A stretch of 64,000 nt of DNA from Rhodovulum sp. ES.010 (GCF_900142935.1 NZ_FSRS01000001.1:1560001-1624000); one strand, 5' to 3'. Positions 1 through 8,765 are shown, numbered from the stretch's first letter. The notes: a model not told the origin generated them from the letters alone. A program made the numbers and translations.

Positions 1-1482
1 CGGCATGTAATTGTCGATGGCGACGAATTCGATCTCGGGATCGGCCCAGAGCGGATCGAGGTGGAAGAAGACGTCGCCCGAGCCGTCGCCGGGCTGATGC
101 CCGAAGTATTCCGACCAGTCGGCTGCATAGCTGATCGCTGTGCCTGCGCCGAGGACGGACCGCACGTCGGCCGCCAGGTCGCGGAAGGCCTGCACCGCTG
201 GGTAGGCGCTGGCGCCGGAGCGGATCGCGGTCAGCCCGCGCATCTCGGTTCCGATCAGGAAGGCGTCGACCCCGCCTGCGGCGGCGCAGAGATTTGCATA
301 GTGCAGCACCATGCGGCGCAGACCCCAGTCGCCGGACGGGCCGGTCCAGGAGACAGTCTCGCCCGAGACGGTGAAATCCGAGGGGCTGGCGCCCCCGAAG
401 AAGGCCGCGACCTGGCTCGCCGCCGTGGCAGTCTTGTCGACGCTGCCGGCATAGCCCGCCGCGGGCGAGCAGGTGGTCCGGCCGCGCCAGGGGAACGCCG
501 GCTGGCCCGTCTCGGCGGCGTTGTCGCTGTACGGGGTCGGCAGCGTGTTGCCGGACGGCACGTCCATTAGGATGAACGGATAGAACGTGACCCGCAGCCC
601 ACGCCCCTTCATCTCCCGGATCGCCTGCACCACGGCAAAGTCGGAGGGCGTGCCGCCATAGACCGGCCGATCCTGGTCGTCGCGGCTGACGAGGTGGGCT
701 GCGGACCGGCTCACGCCGTTCACGCTCCATGTCTGCGGGCTCGTGGCCTTTTCGGGAACCTCGACGCCGGGGCGGATCGTGCAGTCGCCTGCGCGCAGGT
801 CGCTCCCGAACCAGGCGACGACGAGGCTGACGCTCTCGACCTTCGGCGCCATCGCCTGCAGTCGGTCGAGCGCCACCACCATGTCGGCGGTGTCCGAGAG
901 CGCGTTCAGGTTCTCCGGAGTCTGCGCCCCGCCACTGCCCTTCCGGATGCCCGTCGTCGCGTAGGTGAACTCGCCCGAGGCCGGGATCATGGTGACGGCC
1001 TGCGTCAGCCCCTCGGCGGTGTCGGGATCCGCGAGCGGGCGGAAGACCTCGAAGGACAGCTGCGGAAGGCGGTTGCCGTAACTTCCGAGCGGCAATTCCT
1101 CGAAAACGACATAGGCCGTGCCGCGATATGCGGGCGTGCTCGCCGCGCCCATCTTCGCCGCGATGAACGGGTCCGCGGTTTGGCTCTCATCGCCCGGATA
1201 CCAGCGCCAGGTGATGCCAGCGGTGTCGAGGAGCTTGCCATCCGCCCAGATGCGCCCAATGCCCGTGATGGGCTGCTCGTAGGCCGAGCCGCGCTCAGAG
1301 AACGGGATCAGCGAGAGCGTGCCGTCGCGACTCTCGATCACGACGGTGCGGGCGCGCACGCCGCGCGGGCTGAACAGGGTCGAGCCCGAGAGCAGCGCGG
1401 GCTTGTAGGGGATGTTCTCGAGCGCACGGGTGAGCTCGACGATGGTGAAGGCATCGCCTTCGAAGATGTCCATGGTGGCCAT
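1..1482 (-). pseudogene. Capsid / tail-tip protein chimera (deletion fusion, runs off the window)
   Basis: From the ATG at 1482 the minus strand is open for all 494 codons to the window edge; I checked every triplet. Codons 1-71 match the N-terminus of the gpE-type capsid protein encoded at 47768-48781. From position 1269 downward the frame matches residues 134 to about 556 of the tail-tip protein encoded at 32711-36679. The intact prophage has about 12.3 kb between these two points (36282-48570), so an internal deletion fused the genes in frame. The product joins an incomplete capsid fold to a tail-tip fragment lacking its own N-terminus, so it is unlikely to act as either. Whether it is expressed is unknown. 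Confidence 0.85.
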
Positions 1483-1522
1483 GAGGATGCCTCCGGTTCG
1501 AGGTGCGTATGGTCGCCCGCGA

Positions 1523-1888
1523 TCAGCGGACCAGGATGCCCGCGGCGAGGAGCGCCGTGTGGGCGGCCGCGATCTCGCCCTCGCTGGGCGTGCCTGCGAA
1601 GACGAGGTCGTGGCGGTTGACGATGGCGGGGCCGCGGACGACCGCGACGGCTGCCGCATCTCCAGCGGACGCATCGGCCTTGCCCCAGAGCACGGCGACA
1701 GCGGTCTCGGTGCCGTCGACGGCCGCGGGGTCATGGGCAGCGTACTTGCCACTGGCGGTGATCTTGCCGAGAACGGTGCCGGGCTCGAGCGTGCCCGCCG
1801 CGACCGTGATCGTCTCGCGGGTGTAGTCGCGGAAGGCTTCCCAGACGAGGAAGCCGCCGGGGTGTTTGCCTTCGACCAGCGTGGTCAT
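1523..1888 (-). CDS. Head decoration protein (lambda gpD-like), prophage remnant copy
   Basis: This 121-residue protein differs at only two positions from the decoration protein at 48864-49229 (Lys for Thr at residue 8, Ala for Pro near residue 79). The family trimerises on the outer capsid surface and stabilises the expanded head around packaged DNA. It lies directly upstream of the capsid fragment, as in lambda-type head modules. It is the only structural gene in this remnant that is still full length, although both neighbours are broken. That suggests recent decay rather than selection, because a decoration protein alone has no obvious use. Confidence 0.85.
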   Translation of the reverse strand: MTTLVEGKHPGGFLVWEAFRDYTRETITVAAGTLEPGTVLGKITASGKYAAHDPAAVDGTETAVAVLWGKADASAGDAAAVAVVRGPAIVNRHDLVFAGTPSEGEIAAAHTALLAAGILVR

Positions 1889-2766
1889 GGTGTCATCCTT
1901 TCAGCTTGAAGGTGCGGGCGACGATCTCGCCCCAGGGGCGCGCGGTCGACGAGCGGCCGGGCTGCGGGTGATGGGGCGCGATCTCGGGCTCCGCCTCGGC
2001 CTTGGCCGGCGAGCAGCGCGGCGCGCACCTCGTCTAGGCTCATGTCCTGTTCGAGGAAGCGACCCGCCATCTGCGGCTGGCCTGCGAGGCGACAGAGATC
2101 GATGACGGCCTGGGCATGACCGATGGCCTCCGACCGGATCGCGGCCGGGTCCGGCGGTGCGCCACTGGGCCGCGGCGTCTCGATCGGCGGTTGCGGGGCA
2201 TCGGGGGCGGCGGGAGGCTCGTCCTCGGCGTCCGCGACCTCGTCGCCACCGGTGACGTCGTCGGCACTCTCCTCCGCTTCGATCTCTCGGCCGTCGCTCT
2301 CAGCGTTGGGCTCCGGCTCGGCCTCGACCTGCTCCACCAACACCGGCGGCGCGTTGCGGAAACGCCCGATGTCGAAGCGTGCAGCGATCCGGACAGGCTC
2401 GATCAGCCGGTCGGCGAAGCCCTGCGCGACGGCGTTCGATGCATCGAACCAGGTCTCGGCGGCCATGAGCGCGGAGACCTCCTCCGGCGTCCGGCCGGAT
2501 TTCGTGGCATAGCCCGTGACTAGGCTGCCTTTCACCTTGTCGAGCGCCTCGGCCATGGCGCGCATGTCCTCGGCCGTGCCTATCACAAGGCCAGCCGGGT
2601 CATGGATCATCAGGAAGGCGTTCTCGGGCATGACGATCTCGTCGCCCGCCATGGCGATGTAGGAGGCAGCCGAGGCGGCGATGCCGTCGATCCAGACGGT
2701 GACCGTGCCCTCGTGCCGCTTCAGCGCGTTGTGGATCGCGACCGCGTCGAAGACGGACCGCCGGCA
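1885..2766 (-). pseudogene. Head maturation protease (ClpP-type), truncated and frameshifted
   Basis: The reading frame matches the ClpP-like prohead protease at 49234-50259 from the region after its LNSPGGSVFDAV segment to near the end. The first part, about 50100-50259 in the intact copy, is missing. The frame is broken at about 2760 by fusion to an unrelated early gene. A second lesion lies near 2000-2012, where one extra base relative to the intact copy shifts the last 40 or so codons, so the product ends with an alien tail. The serine-region motif AASAASYIA and MIHDPA are still readable. With both ends damaged this should be a dead protease. Confidence 0.8.
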
Positions 2767-2941
2767 GCTTCGAGATGACCGACGTGGCGTCGACCGCGAG
2801 GAACCCGCGGTGATAGACCAGAGCCTCGCCGGGTTCGGCCTGCGCGATCCAGGCGGCGAGCCCGACCTCGTCGAGCCCCGGCCCGTTCGCGCCGTGCAGC
2901 TGCACGACCTCGGCCTCGGTGATGGGCGACAGGCGTCCCAT
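2760..2941 (-). pseudogene. 5' part of an early phage gene, unknown function, 3' end deleted
   Basis: Starting at the ATG at 2941, about 60 residues read as a sensible protein (GLDEVGLAAWIAQ, then LVYHRGFLAVD). The frame then runs into protease DNA read in the wrong frame. I do not recognise the family; small proteins with a YHRGFLAVD segment occur in phage early operons of this bacterial group. Its start codon overlaps the stop of the upstream HTH gene (ATGA), so the two were cotranscribed. The junction with the protease at about 2760-2766 marks a second large deletion that removed terminase, portal and connector genes. Confidence 0.6.
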
Positions 2942-3153
2942 CAGGCCGCTCCTGCGCGCGGCTGGGTGTCCATGGTGTGCTGGAGCTGGTCGCGCTCGAA
3001 GGCGACGATGTCCTCGAGCCGGTAGACGACCCGTCCACCGATCTTCATGTAGGCCGGGCCTTCACCCGCCCACCGCCAGCGCTCCAGCGTGCGATGCGAG
3101 ATCGTCCAGCGACGGGCGAGTTCCTTCTGATTCAGGCAATGCTTCTGCTGCAT
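2941..3153 (-). CDS. Small helix-turn-helix protein (AlpA/excisionase-like)
   Basis: This 70-residue protein carries a helix-turn-helix of the MerR/AlpA/excisionase type: LNQKELARRWTISHRTLERW at residues 6-25, followed by GPAYMKIGGRVVYRLEDIVAFE, which forms the wing typical of HTH_17 proteins. Such proteins bind DNA as phage excisionases or early-operon activators. It lies between a repeat cluster (3226-3354) and the truncated early gene at 2941, whose start overlaps its stop codon. There is no integrase in view, so whether it acts in excision or in transcription cannot be told. Confidence 0.7.
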   Translation of the reverse strand: MQQKHCLNQKELARRWTISHRTLERWRWAGEGPAYMKIGGRVVYRLEDIVAFERDQLQHTMDTQPRAGAA

Positions 3154-3225
3154 CGGCTCTCTCCATTTGCGTGTGCTTCGGAGAGAGATTGCGAAATCCC
3201 GCTATGGGATGTCGTCAGGATCGCA

Positions 3226-3354
3226 GGGGGATGTAGAGGGGGATGGATATGGCCTTGCAGGACAGGCTTGGACGGCTTGGTGGGGGATCGTCATCCCCCT
3301 CCATCCCCCAGCCGATCCCACACTGAGCGCGATCAGGGACGGCGCATGGGGGAC
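3226..3354. repeat. Cluster of GGGGGATG-type motifs in both orientations
   Basis: Six copies of a GGGGGA core occur within about 130 bp. Forward copies lie at 3226-3233, 3238-3245, 3282-3289 and 3348-3354 (the last reads GGGGGAC). Inverted copies (CATCCCCC) lie at 3292-3299 and 3302-3309. The pair around 3282-3309 can form a hairpin. The cluster fills the gap between the 227-residue early gene and the HTH gene. Its spacing is irregular, so it is not a CRISPR. It could be a replication iteron set or an operator cluster. Confidence 0.65.
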
Positions 3355-3364
3355 GGGAAACGAG

Positions 3365-4048
3365 TCAGTCGATGTTGAGACGGTAGCCGCCGCGGCGGTC
3401 GGAGCGGATCAGCTGCCGCCAGTCCTTCTGCGACTTGAAGACGTCCGCCATGCGCAGGCTCTTAGACCCCGCCGAGGACAGGATGGCCTTGCCGCTCTGC
3501 CACGCCTCACCGCGCTGCGCGGCCTCGTGCAGGGCGCGGACGACCTGCGCCTGGATCGGACCGAGCCGGAAGCGGTACCCGTTGCAGCGCACCTCCTGGT
3601 AGTCAGCCGAGGCGATGAAGGTGCTCTCCTCCATCGCCGAGCCGCCGGAGGAGAAGCCGGACTGGAGTTCGAAACGATCGCGCTCCTCGCGCCTTAGCAG
3701 CAGATCGCCGATCATCACGAAGACCGGCTTGGCATCGCCATAGAGCGACGCATAGTCCGCCCGCGGCGTGCGAAACTCGCTCACATGCAGTTCGCCGCAC
3801 CGAAACAGCTGGAAGACATCGCAGGCGTGCAGGTCGAGCAGCCCGCTGAAGGGCTTCTGCTCCCACGGCACGCGGAAGCGCTCGCCGTCCTGTCCTTCCT
3901 CGTAGTCGCCGAACTCGACCGGCTCGCCGAAGACGCGCACCGACAGCCGGAGCTTGTCGTTCTCGGCCAGGTAGACGAGGTCCGTCTCGGAGATCCGCCA
4001 GCGCTCGAGCACCTCGGGGAGCGTGAAATACAGCTTGTCGATGTGCAC
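3365..4048 (-). CDS. Unknown prophage early protein, 227 aa
   Basis: The protein starts MHIDKLYFTLPEVLERWRIS, an HTH-like opening (a PEVLERW...TDLVYL helix pair, residues 9-30) resembling DNA-binding proteins that recognise a site through an N-terminal winged helix. The C-terminal 80 residues (QAQVVRALHEAAQRGEAWQ, then SLRMADVFKSQKDWRQLI) also look like a compact helical DNA-binding domain. I do not recognise a named family. It is transcribed divergently from the repressor at 4157 with 108 bp between them, the usual place for a Cro-like or early regulatory gene. The intact prophage at 31-62 kb has no visible homologue in this window. Confidence 0.6.
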   Translation of the reverse strand: MHIDKLYFTLPEVLERWRISETDLVYLAENDKLRLSVRVFGEPVEFGDYEEGQDGERFRVPWEQKPFSGLLDLHACDVFQLFRCGELHVSEFRTPRADYASLYGDAKPVFVMIGDLLLRREERDRFELQSGFSSGGSAMEESTFIASADYQEVRCNGYRFRLGPIQAQVVRALHEAAQRGEAWQSGKAILSSAGSKSLRMADVFKSQKDWRQLIRSDRRGGYRLNID

Positions 4049-4156
4049 GCGCCCCTCCGATTCCCATGCCCAATGTTTACCTTCTGTTCTTATTCGCTTG
4101 ACGGCCGCCGATCAATCCGATTTTATCCTATTTCATCCACAGATGGGTGGGGAAAC
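4049..4156. promoter_or_regulatory. Divergent promoter/operator region of the prophage remnant
   Basis: This 108-bp AT-richer gap separates two divergent genes, the repressor (plus) and the 227-residue early protein (minus). On the plus strand TTGACG at 4098-4103 with TTTTAT 17 bases downstream (4121-4126) is a plausible repressor promoter. No perfect operator palindrome is evident by eye. The GGGGAAAC just before the ATG at 4157 is a weak ribosome-binding site. Confidence 0.45.
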
Positions 4157-4834
4157 ATGAACGAGCATCACACGCTTGCCGACCGTCTCAGGGCCCGGGC
4201 CAACCAGCTCGGCCTCAGCCCCGCCCACGTCGCCGAGATGGCCGGCGTGAATCGATCCTTCGTCTACGACATCCTGCGCGGACGATCATCCCGCCCCGGC
4301 ATCGACCGGCTTGCAGAGGTCGCTCGCGTGCTGAAAGTCGACCGCGACTGGCTGATCCACGGGATCGGCGATGTCGAGGGCACGCCGCCTTTCATCGAGA
4401 ACCCGGACGAAGCTTTCGTGTCGATCGCGCATGCGAGCCCGCGCCCGTCGATGGGCGGTGGTGCCGTGGTACAGGAGCACGACGATCCCGCCGGCCGCGC
4501 CTACCACTTCCGCCGGTCCTGGATCCGGCACAGCCTAAAGGCCAGCCCCTCTCAGCTGCGGATCATGCATGTGGAAGGCGACAGCATGGCACCCACGCTA
4601 CTCGACGGCGACACGGTGCTCGTCGACATGGCGCGGCGTGCGCCGAACCCGCCCGGCATCTTCGTGCTGGACGATGGCATGGGACTGGTGGCCAAGCGGC
4701 TCGAGCACATCCCGAACAGCGACCCGCCAGCAGTCCGCGTCATCTCGGATAATGGCTTCTACAGCCCATACGAGCGAACGGCCGACGAGATCCACATCGT
4801 CGGCCGCATCCGTTGGTTCGCGCGGGAGATCTGA
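4157..4834 (+). CDS. CI/LexA-type phage repressor (XRE HTH plus S24 peptidase)
   Basis: This 225-residue repressor has an N-terminal XRE helix-turn-helix (LSPAHVAEMAGVNRSFVYDI, residues 20-39) and a C-terminal S24 autoprotease domain. The catalytic serine is Ser143 in the EGDSMAPTLLDGD motif and the general-base lysine is Lys180 in GLVAKRLE. It would bind the divergent operator region just upstream and be cleaved on RecA activation. The start at 4157 was chosen because the HTH begins shortly after it; codons further upstream in the same frame lie antisense to the neighbouring gene. It appears intact, so the remnant could still confer superinfection immunity. Confidence 0.88.
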   Translation: MNEHHTLADRLRARANQLGLSPAHVAEMAGVNRSFVYDILRGRSSRPGIDRLAEVARVLKVDRDWLIHGIGDVEGTPPFIENPDEAFVSIAHASPRPSMGGGAVVQEHDDPAGRAYHFRRSWIRHSLKASPSQLRIMHVEGDSMAPTLLDGDTVLVDMARRAPNPPGIFVLDDGMGLVAKRLEHIPNSDPPAVRVISDNGFYSPYERTADEIHIVGRIRWFAREI

Positions 4835-5150
4835 GGTGATCGCGTTCAGAGAGGTCGACGACGATCCCGCGCTGGCGCAGTTGCCGCTGGTTCGAGGGGT
4901 TGCTCCGATGGTGACACAACGACCTTTTGAACGCGCCTTGCGCCCGCACGCGGCTTGACTGCGCAGCATGCAAATGTTGCCGGGGCGGATACCACGCTCC
5001 ATGAGGACTTGGCAGCTTGCCGATGGCATGGCCGCCGAAGGCTGCCTGCGTTGACGCCAACCTCAAAAACTCACATTGATGATGCGCTAGGGGTTGACAT
5101 TTTTGCCTTATTGGTTGACGCATGATCGCAAGAAGGCAGGATAAGAGCAC
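4835..5150. other. Intergenic stretch between repressor and AAA ATPase
   Basis: No convincing gene. A short frame directly after the repressor (GTG at 4836, about 40 codons) resembles nothing I know. Near the ATPase there are two direct repeats GGTTGAC at 5092-5098 and 5113-5119 and a related TTGACG at 5051-5056. The first repeat contains a TTGACA -35-like hexamer (5094-5099). These repeats could be the binding site of a regulator of the ATPase operon, perhaps the ATPase's own C-terminal HTH. Confidence 0.4.
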
Positions 5151-6275
5151 ATGCAAGTTGACAAGACGACCATAACTGAGCTCATCGAAGCCGCGATGTC
5201 CGCGGACTACACGGCCGTGCGACGCGCGGGAAACGCCATTGCTCGTCAGCTCGCCTTTCAGAACGACCAAGAAGGTGCGAAGGCCATTCAAGCGATCTTG
5301 CGGAAGCGCGGAGTGCCGCTGCAAGCATCGGGCTATGCGGAAGCTCTCCCGCGCGATGGGGCGTCACGTCTGCCGTTAATTGATGAAGGCGAGTGGCCAA
5401 CAACACCGATCATGCTCAACGGCGAGCCCGGCGCGACGATCTCACAGTTCATTGACGATGCAAAGCATATCGACCTCCTCAGCGAAAAAGGTGTCTCAGC
5501 TCGGCTTGGGTTGCTCCTATACGGTCCGCCGGGAACCGGGAAAAGCCTTCTCGCAGGGCATGTAGCAGCGTCGCTCGGCAGACCAATTTACGTTGCCCGG
5601 CTCGATTCCCTCATCTCGTCCCGCCTTGGAGAAACCGCCAAGAATATTCGAGGCGTGTTCGAGTATGTACCTGCGAAGAAGGCAGTGCTCTTCCTCGACG
5701 AGATGGATGCGATTGCCAAAGTCAGAGATGATCGCCACGAGCTAGGTGAACTGAAGCGCGTAGTTAACACCGTGCTTCAAGGCTTGGATTCGCTGACCGA
5801 TGATGTTGTCACCATCGCAGCCACCAACCATCCTCACCTTCTTGATCCCGCAATCTGGCGGCGCTTCCCGTACAAGGCAGAGATCGATCTGCCTGACCGC
5901 GACGTGCGTGAAAGTCTATGGCTGCATTTTCTCTACGAAGGTGACGAGAAGCGCCGAGATGAAGCCGCGCTGCTCGCGCAGGTTTCGGATGGGCTCAACG
6001 GCGCTGATATCGAGAACATCGGCTTGGCAGCGCGGCGGCGCGCCATTCTGTCGGGGACGGAACCGGCCCTGGCCAAAATTCTGCTGGCCGTCTCGGGATC
6101 AACATCGGGCAGCGCGCGCTTGATCGGCAATGATGATTTGGACGCTCAAGCCAAGAGAACCTTGAGTAGTTTTCTCAGTGACAAGGGCGGGATCAGCCAA
6201 GCTGAGATTGCTCGGATCGTTGGGGTGAGCCGTCAAATGGTGAACAAGTATCTGAAAGAGGTGAAGGATGGCTGA
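5151..6275 (+). CDS. AAA+ ATPase with C-terminal HTH (IetA-like, anti-phage pair)
   Basis: This 374-residue AAA+ protein has Walker A GPPGTGKS (residues 125-132), Walker B VLFLDEMD (179-186), sensor TN (225-226) and an arginine finger at RRF (237-239). A helical N-terminal region precedes the core. The last 30 residues form a helix-turn-helix (ISQAEIARIVGVSRQMVNKY). The following gene overlaps it by 8 bases and encodes the start of a subtilase-associated protein. An ATPase followed by an S8 protease is the layout of the ietAS defence system (Gao and colleagues, 2020). Assignment to ietAS is inference from gene pairing and general features. Confidence 0.75.
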   Translation: MQVDKTTITELIEAAMSADYTAVRRAGNAIARQLAFQNDQEGAKAIQAILRKRGVPLQASGYAEALPRDGASRLPLIDEGEWPTTPIMLNGEPGATISQFIDDAKHIDLLSEKGVSARLGLLLYGPPGTGKSLLAGHVAASLGRPIYVARLDSLISSRLGETAKNIRGVFEYVPAKKAVLFLDEMDAIAKVRDDRHELGELKRVVNTVLQGLDSLTDDVVTIAATNHPHLLDPAIWRRFPYKAEIDLPDRDVRESLWLHFLYEGDEKRRDEAALLAQVSDGLNGADIENIGLAARRRAILSGTEPALAKILLAVSGSTSGSARLIGNDDLDAQAKRTLSSFLSDKGGISQAEIARIVGVSRQMVNKYLKEVKDG

Positions 6276-6883
6276 CTCTCCGCGGCGCCCCCTCCTGAAT
6301 CCAGTTTTGCGATTCACGCAAGACCCGAAGCCCAAGCGCGTAACCGGCGGCGGAAAGTCCGCCGATAGCATTATTCGCAACCGGCTGGATGAGCAGCGAA
6401 AGGCTTTGGCTCAAGCCTTCAGAACCATGGCTGAGACCGCAGCCAATCAACCGAGCTTCAGCGGTCAAGTCGTTGTGTACGCCGCCATGTTCGAAGATTC
6501 CCTTGCGCCGTCCTATACGCCCGATGACCTTTTCCATCCGATCCATGGTGCGCGCCTTATCACCCCGCATCGCTTGGGCTATCTCGTCGAATTCCAAGTC
6601 GATCAGTTGACAAGGCTAGCGGTGCAAATCGAGCGCACCACGCGGGTGAAGGAACTAGTAGACATCTCGCGGGTGCAAAGCGCGGGGTTCTTCAGCGAAG
6701 AGAATGCACGCGGCGGTCGGGAACTGAGCACCTTGTGGGACGCTGCCCCCGAAACCGAAGACGGCCGTGCCTTCATCACCTGGCTCATGCCGCTGCGAAG
6801 CAGGGAGGCAGGAGAAGATTTAATCCAGAAGGTGGCAGGACTGCGTGACCAAGCCATCTCGTCCCCGCCGCCGCTGCTAGAAG
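6268..6883 (+). pseudogene. Subtilase partner (IetS-like), N-terminal fragment cut by IS3 element
   Basis: About 205 native codons start 8 bases before the ATPase stop, then the left end of the insertion element begins at 6884. The fragment (opening MADSPRRPLLNPVLRF, with SFSGQVVVYAAMFEDSLAPSY near residue 62) matches the N-terminal extension seen in S8 proteases encoded beside AAA ATPases. None of the Asp, His or Ser catalytic blocks lie within it, so the whole protease domain is missing. No continuation of the frame is recognisable to the right of the element, which implies that flanking DNA was deleted. The subtilase identity rests on the N-terminus and context only. Confidence 0.65.
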
Positions 6884-6946
6884 TGACCTGCCACGGGATT
6901 TTTCCTCCACCTGCGATTAGAGTCCGACCCAATGAGGGGACGGACA

Positions 6947-7213
6947 ATGAAGCGAACGAGATACAGCGAAGAGCAGATTATCGGCATCCTGGCCGAGCAT
7001 GAGGCCGGGGCGAAGTGTGCCGATCTGTGCCGCAAGCACGGCATGTCGGAGGGGACGTTCTACAACTGGAAAGCCAAATACGGCGGCATGACGGTGTCAG
7101 AGGCCAAACGGCTGAAGGCGCTCGAGGACGAGAACGCCAAGTTGAAGAAGCTGCTGGCGGAGCAGATGCTGGATCTGGCCGCGATGCGCGAGCTGGTTTC
7201 AAAAAAGTGGTGA
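6947..7213 (+). CDS. IS3-family transposase OrfA (HTH_Tnp_1)
   Basis: This 88-residue OrfA has a helix-turn-helix ([20 protein letters not shown], then [20 protein letters not shown]) that recognises the element's ends, followed by a leucine-rich coiled coil ([20 protein letters not shown]) for dimerisation. It ends ...LVSKKW at the TGA at 7211-7213. Just before the stop, TCA-AAA-AAG contains the heptamer A-AAA-AAG, where a -1 shift yields the OrfAB fusion transposase. The ATG at 6947 is preferred over 6932 because it starts the conserved [10 protein letters not shown] sequence. Confidence 0.9.
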   Translation: MKRTRYSEEQIIGILAEHEAGAKCADLCRKHGMSEGTFYNWKAKYGGMTVSEAKRLKALEDENAKLKKLLAEQMLDLAAMRELVSKKW

Positions 7214-8136
7214 CGCCCGTCGTGAAGCGCGAGGCGGTCGCGCATCTGAAGGCCCGGTTCGGGCTGTCGGAACGACGGGCGTGCCAGATTGCCGGCGCGG
7301 ATCGGAAGACGATCCGCTACCGGTCGCAACGCGCACCCGACACGGAACTGCGCGGCCGATTGCGGGAGCTTGCCAACGAGCGTCGGCGGTTCGGCTACCG
7401 GCGGCTCTTCGTCCTGCTCCGGCGGGAGGGCGAGCCCTCGGGGATCAACCGTATCTACCGGCTTTACCGCGAGGAAGGGCTGACCGTCCGCAAGCGGCGC
7501 GCGCGGCGCAAGGCCATCGGCACCCGCGCCCCGATCCTGGTCGAGGCGCGCGCAAATGCCCGTTGGTCACTGGATTTCGTCCATGACCAGTTCGCGTGCG
7601 GGCGGCGGTTCCGGGTGCTGAACATCGTCGATGACGTCACGCGCGAATGCCTCGCCGCGATCCCGGACACGTCGATCTCCGGCCGGCGCGTCGCGCGGGA
7701 GCTGACGGCGCTGATCGAACGTCGCGGCAAGCCGGGAATGATCGTGTCGGACAACGGGACGGAACTGACCTCGAACGCGATCCTGAAGTGGTGCGCCGAG
7801 AACCGGATCGAATGGCACTACATCGCGCCGGGCAAGCCGATGCAGAATGGCTTTGTCGAGAGCTTCAACGGCCGGATGCGGGACGAGTTCTTGAACGAGA
7901 CGCTGTTTCGTAACCTCGCCCATGCCCGCGACCTGATCGCCGCCTGGGTCGCCGACTACAACACCGAGCGCCCCCATTCGGCCTTGGGCTATCAGACCCC
8001 GGCTGACTACGCGCAGACCCTGACCACCGCAATCGCCCGACCCGCTGCGCGAGATGAGAGCTCCGCGCGTCGGGCGATTGCTCAACCCGCGCCATTTGGC
8101 GTAAACACCAACCGGGCTCCGGTCGCGGCTGGATGA
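7207..8136 (+). CDS. IS3-family transposase OrfB (DDE integrase core), made by -1 frameshift
   Basis: The frame continues from OrfA after the slippery site and gives about 310 further residues. It has an HTH_21 segment ([18 protein letters not shown]) and an rve integrase core. The DDE triad is Asp in SLDFVHDQF, Asp in [12 protein letters not shown] and Glu in [15 protein letters not shown], with the usual spacing. The fusion protein catalyses copy-out-paste-in transposition through a circular intermediate, as is established for IS3. The frame is undamaged, so the element may still be active. Confidence 0.9.
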   Translation: MVTPVVKREAVAHLKARFGLSERRACQIAGADRKTIRYRSQRAPDTELRGRLRELANERRRFGYRRLFVLLRREGEPSGINRIYRLYREEGLTVRKRRARRKAIGTRAPILVEARANARWSLDFVHDQFACGRRFRVLNIVDDVTRECLAAIPDTSISGRRVARELTALIERRGKPGMIVSDNGTELTSNAILKWCAENRIEWHYIAPGKPMQNGFVESFNGRMRDEFLNETLFRNLAHARDLIAAWVADYNTERPHSALGYQTPADYAQTLTTAIARPAARDESSARRAIAQPAPFGVNTNRAPVAAG

Positions 8137-8154
8137 AAGATCAGTGGCAGGTCA

Positions 8155-8765
8155 AGCGGTGCCACAACCGGGAAGCGGGACGCGCGCGGCGGAGCATCTC
8201 AAGGTACCTTGTCCGCCTGTCGGTACCCAAGGTACTCGTCGCGCTGCGATGAGTTCGATTTCTGTTCCTTCTTGACGAACGCCACTGGCATCGAAGTGCT
8301 CAACCGCGATCTCGAAAAAGACACTGTATTGTAACTGCTTACAAGAAATTCACTTAATTCGCGCAGTCATGAGGTCCGGAGAATATCGGCGCTGAGAGAC
8401 CGCTTCCGAGCCCCCCGGCGCCGGCACCGGTGCTCAGCCCCACCCACATAACCCTCGAAAACAACGGAAAAATCCGGCCGCAGCCGGATTGGGAGAACGC
8501 TTTCGCGGGGGCAAGTGGCGGAGGGGACGCGACTGGGATCGGACGTTCTCCACCTCTAACTCATTGAATATATGAGCAATCGTGATCTTCTCACTTCGCT
8601 GCAAGCCACTAGCCACGTTGGTCAAGGCAGGTGATAGGACTCCGGTACGGCCAAGAGCGGCTGGGATGATTGCACCGCGTTCACATGCGAAAGACGCGAT
8701 CGACGCCACGCGGCTTCAACACCTTCGCGCTCCGCGCAGGTTCTGTCATGAACGCCGATGTCGCT
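8155..8765. other. Intergenic region between the IS element and the gntR gene
   Basis: About 610 bp without a supported gene. Visible structure: a 12-bp palindrome CAAGGTACCTTG at 8200-8211, followed about 10 bp later by related GGTACC and AAGGTAC segments; and an 8-bp-arm hairpin AATCCGGC-CGCA-GCCGGATT near 8472-8491. On the minus strand that hairpin is followed by a short T run, so it may terminate minus-strand transcription. A TCCGCCA-like string on the minus strand near 8520 recalls a tRNA 3' end, but no tRNA fold was found. Confidence 0.4.

Larger units (their letters stand above)
6884..8154 (+). mobile_element. IS3-family insertion sequence, complete
   Basis: A 1271-bp element is bounded by inverted repeats beginning TGACCTGCCAC: left end 6884-6894, right end inverted at 8144-8154, with further partial match inward. 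It ends in TG...CA as IS3 elements do. It holds overlapping orfA and orfB with a -1 slippery heptamer A-AAA-AAG at 7201-7207. Flanking trinucleotides are AAG (left) and AGC (right), so there is no target-site duplication. That suggests a deletion or recombination next to the element after insertion. It interrupts the subtilase gene. Confidence 0.92.

Noticed and set aside
1005..1259. 84-residue minus-strand ORF at the window start
   Set aside because: It is out of frame with the capsid/tail-tip fusion that covers the same DNA and has Arg/Ser/Pro-biased composition.
6878..8160. Target-site duplication of the IS3 element
   Set aside because: The bases flanking the inverted repeats (AAG and AGC) do not match at 3 or 4 bp, so no duplication can be claimed.
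8500..8560. tRNA 3' end or phage attachment site
   Set aside because: A CCTCCGCCA-like string is present on the minus strand, but no T-arm, anticodon arm or matching acceptor stem was found.
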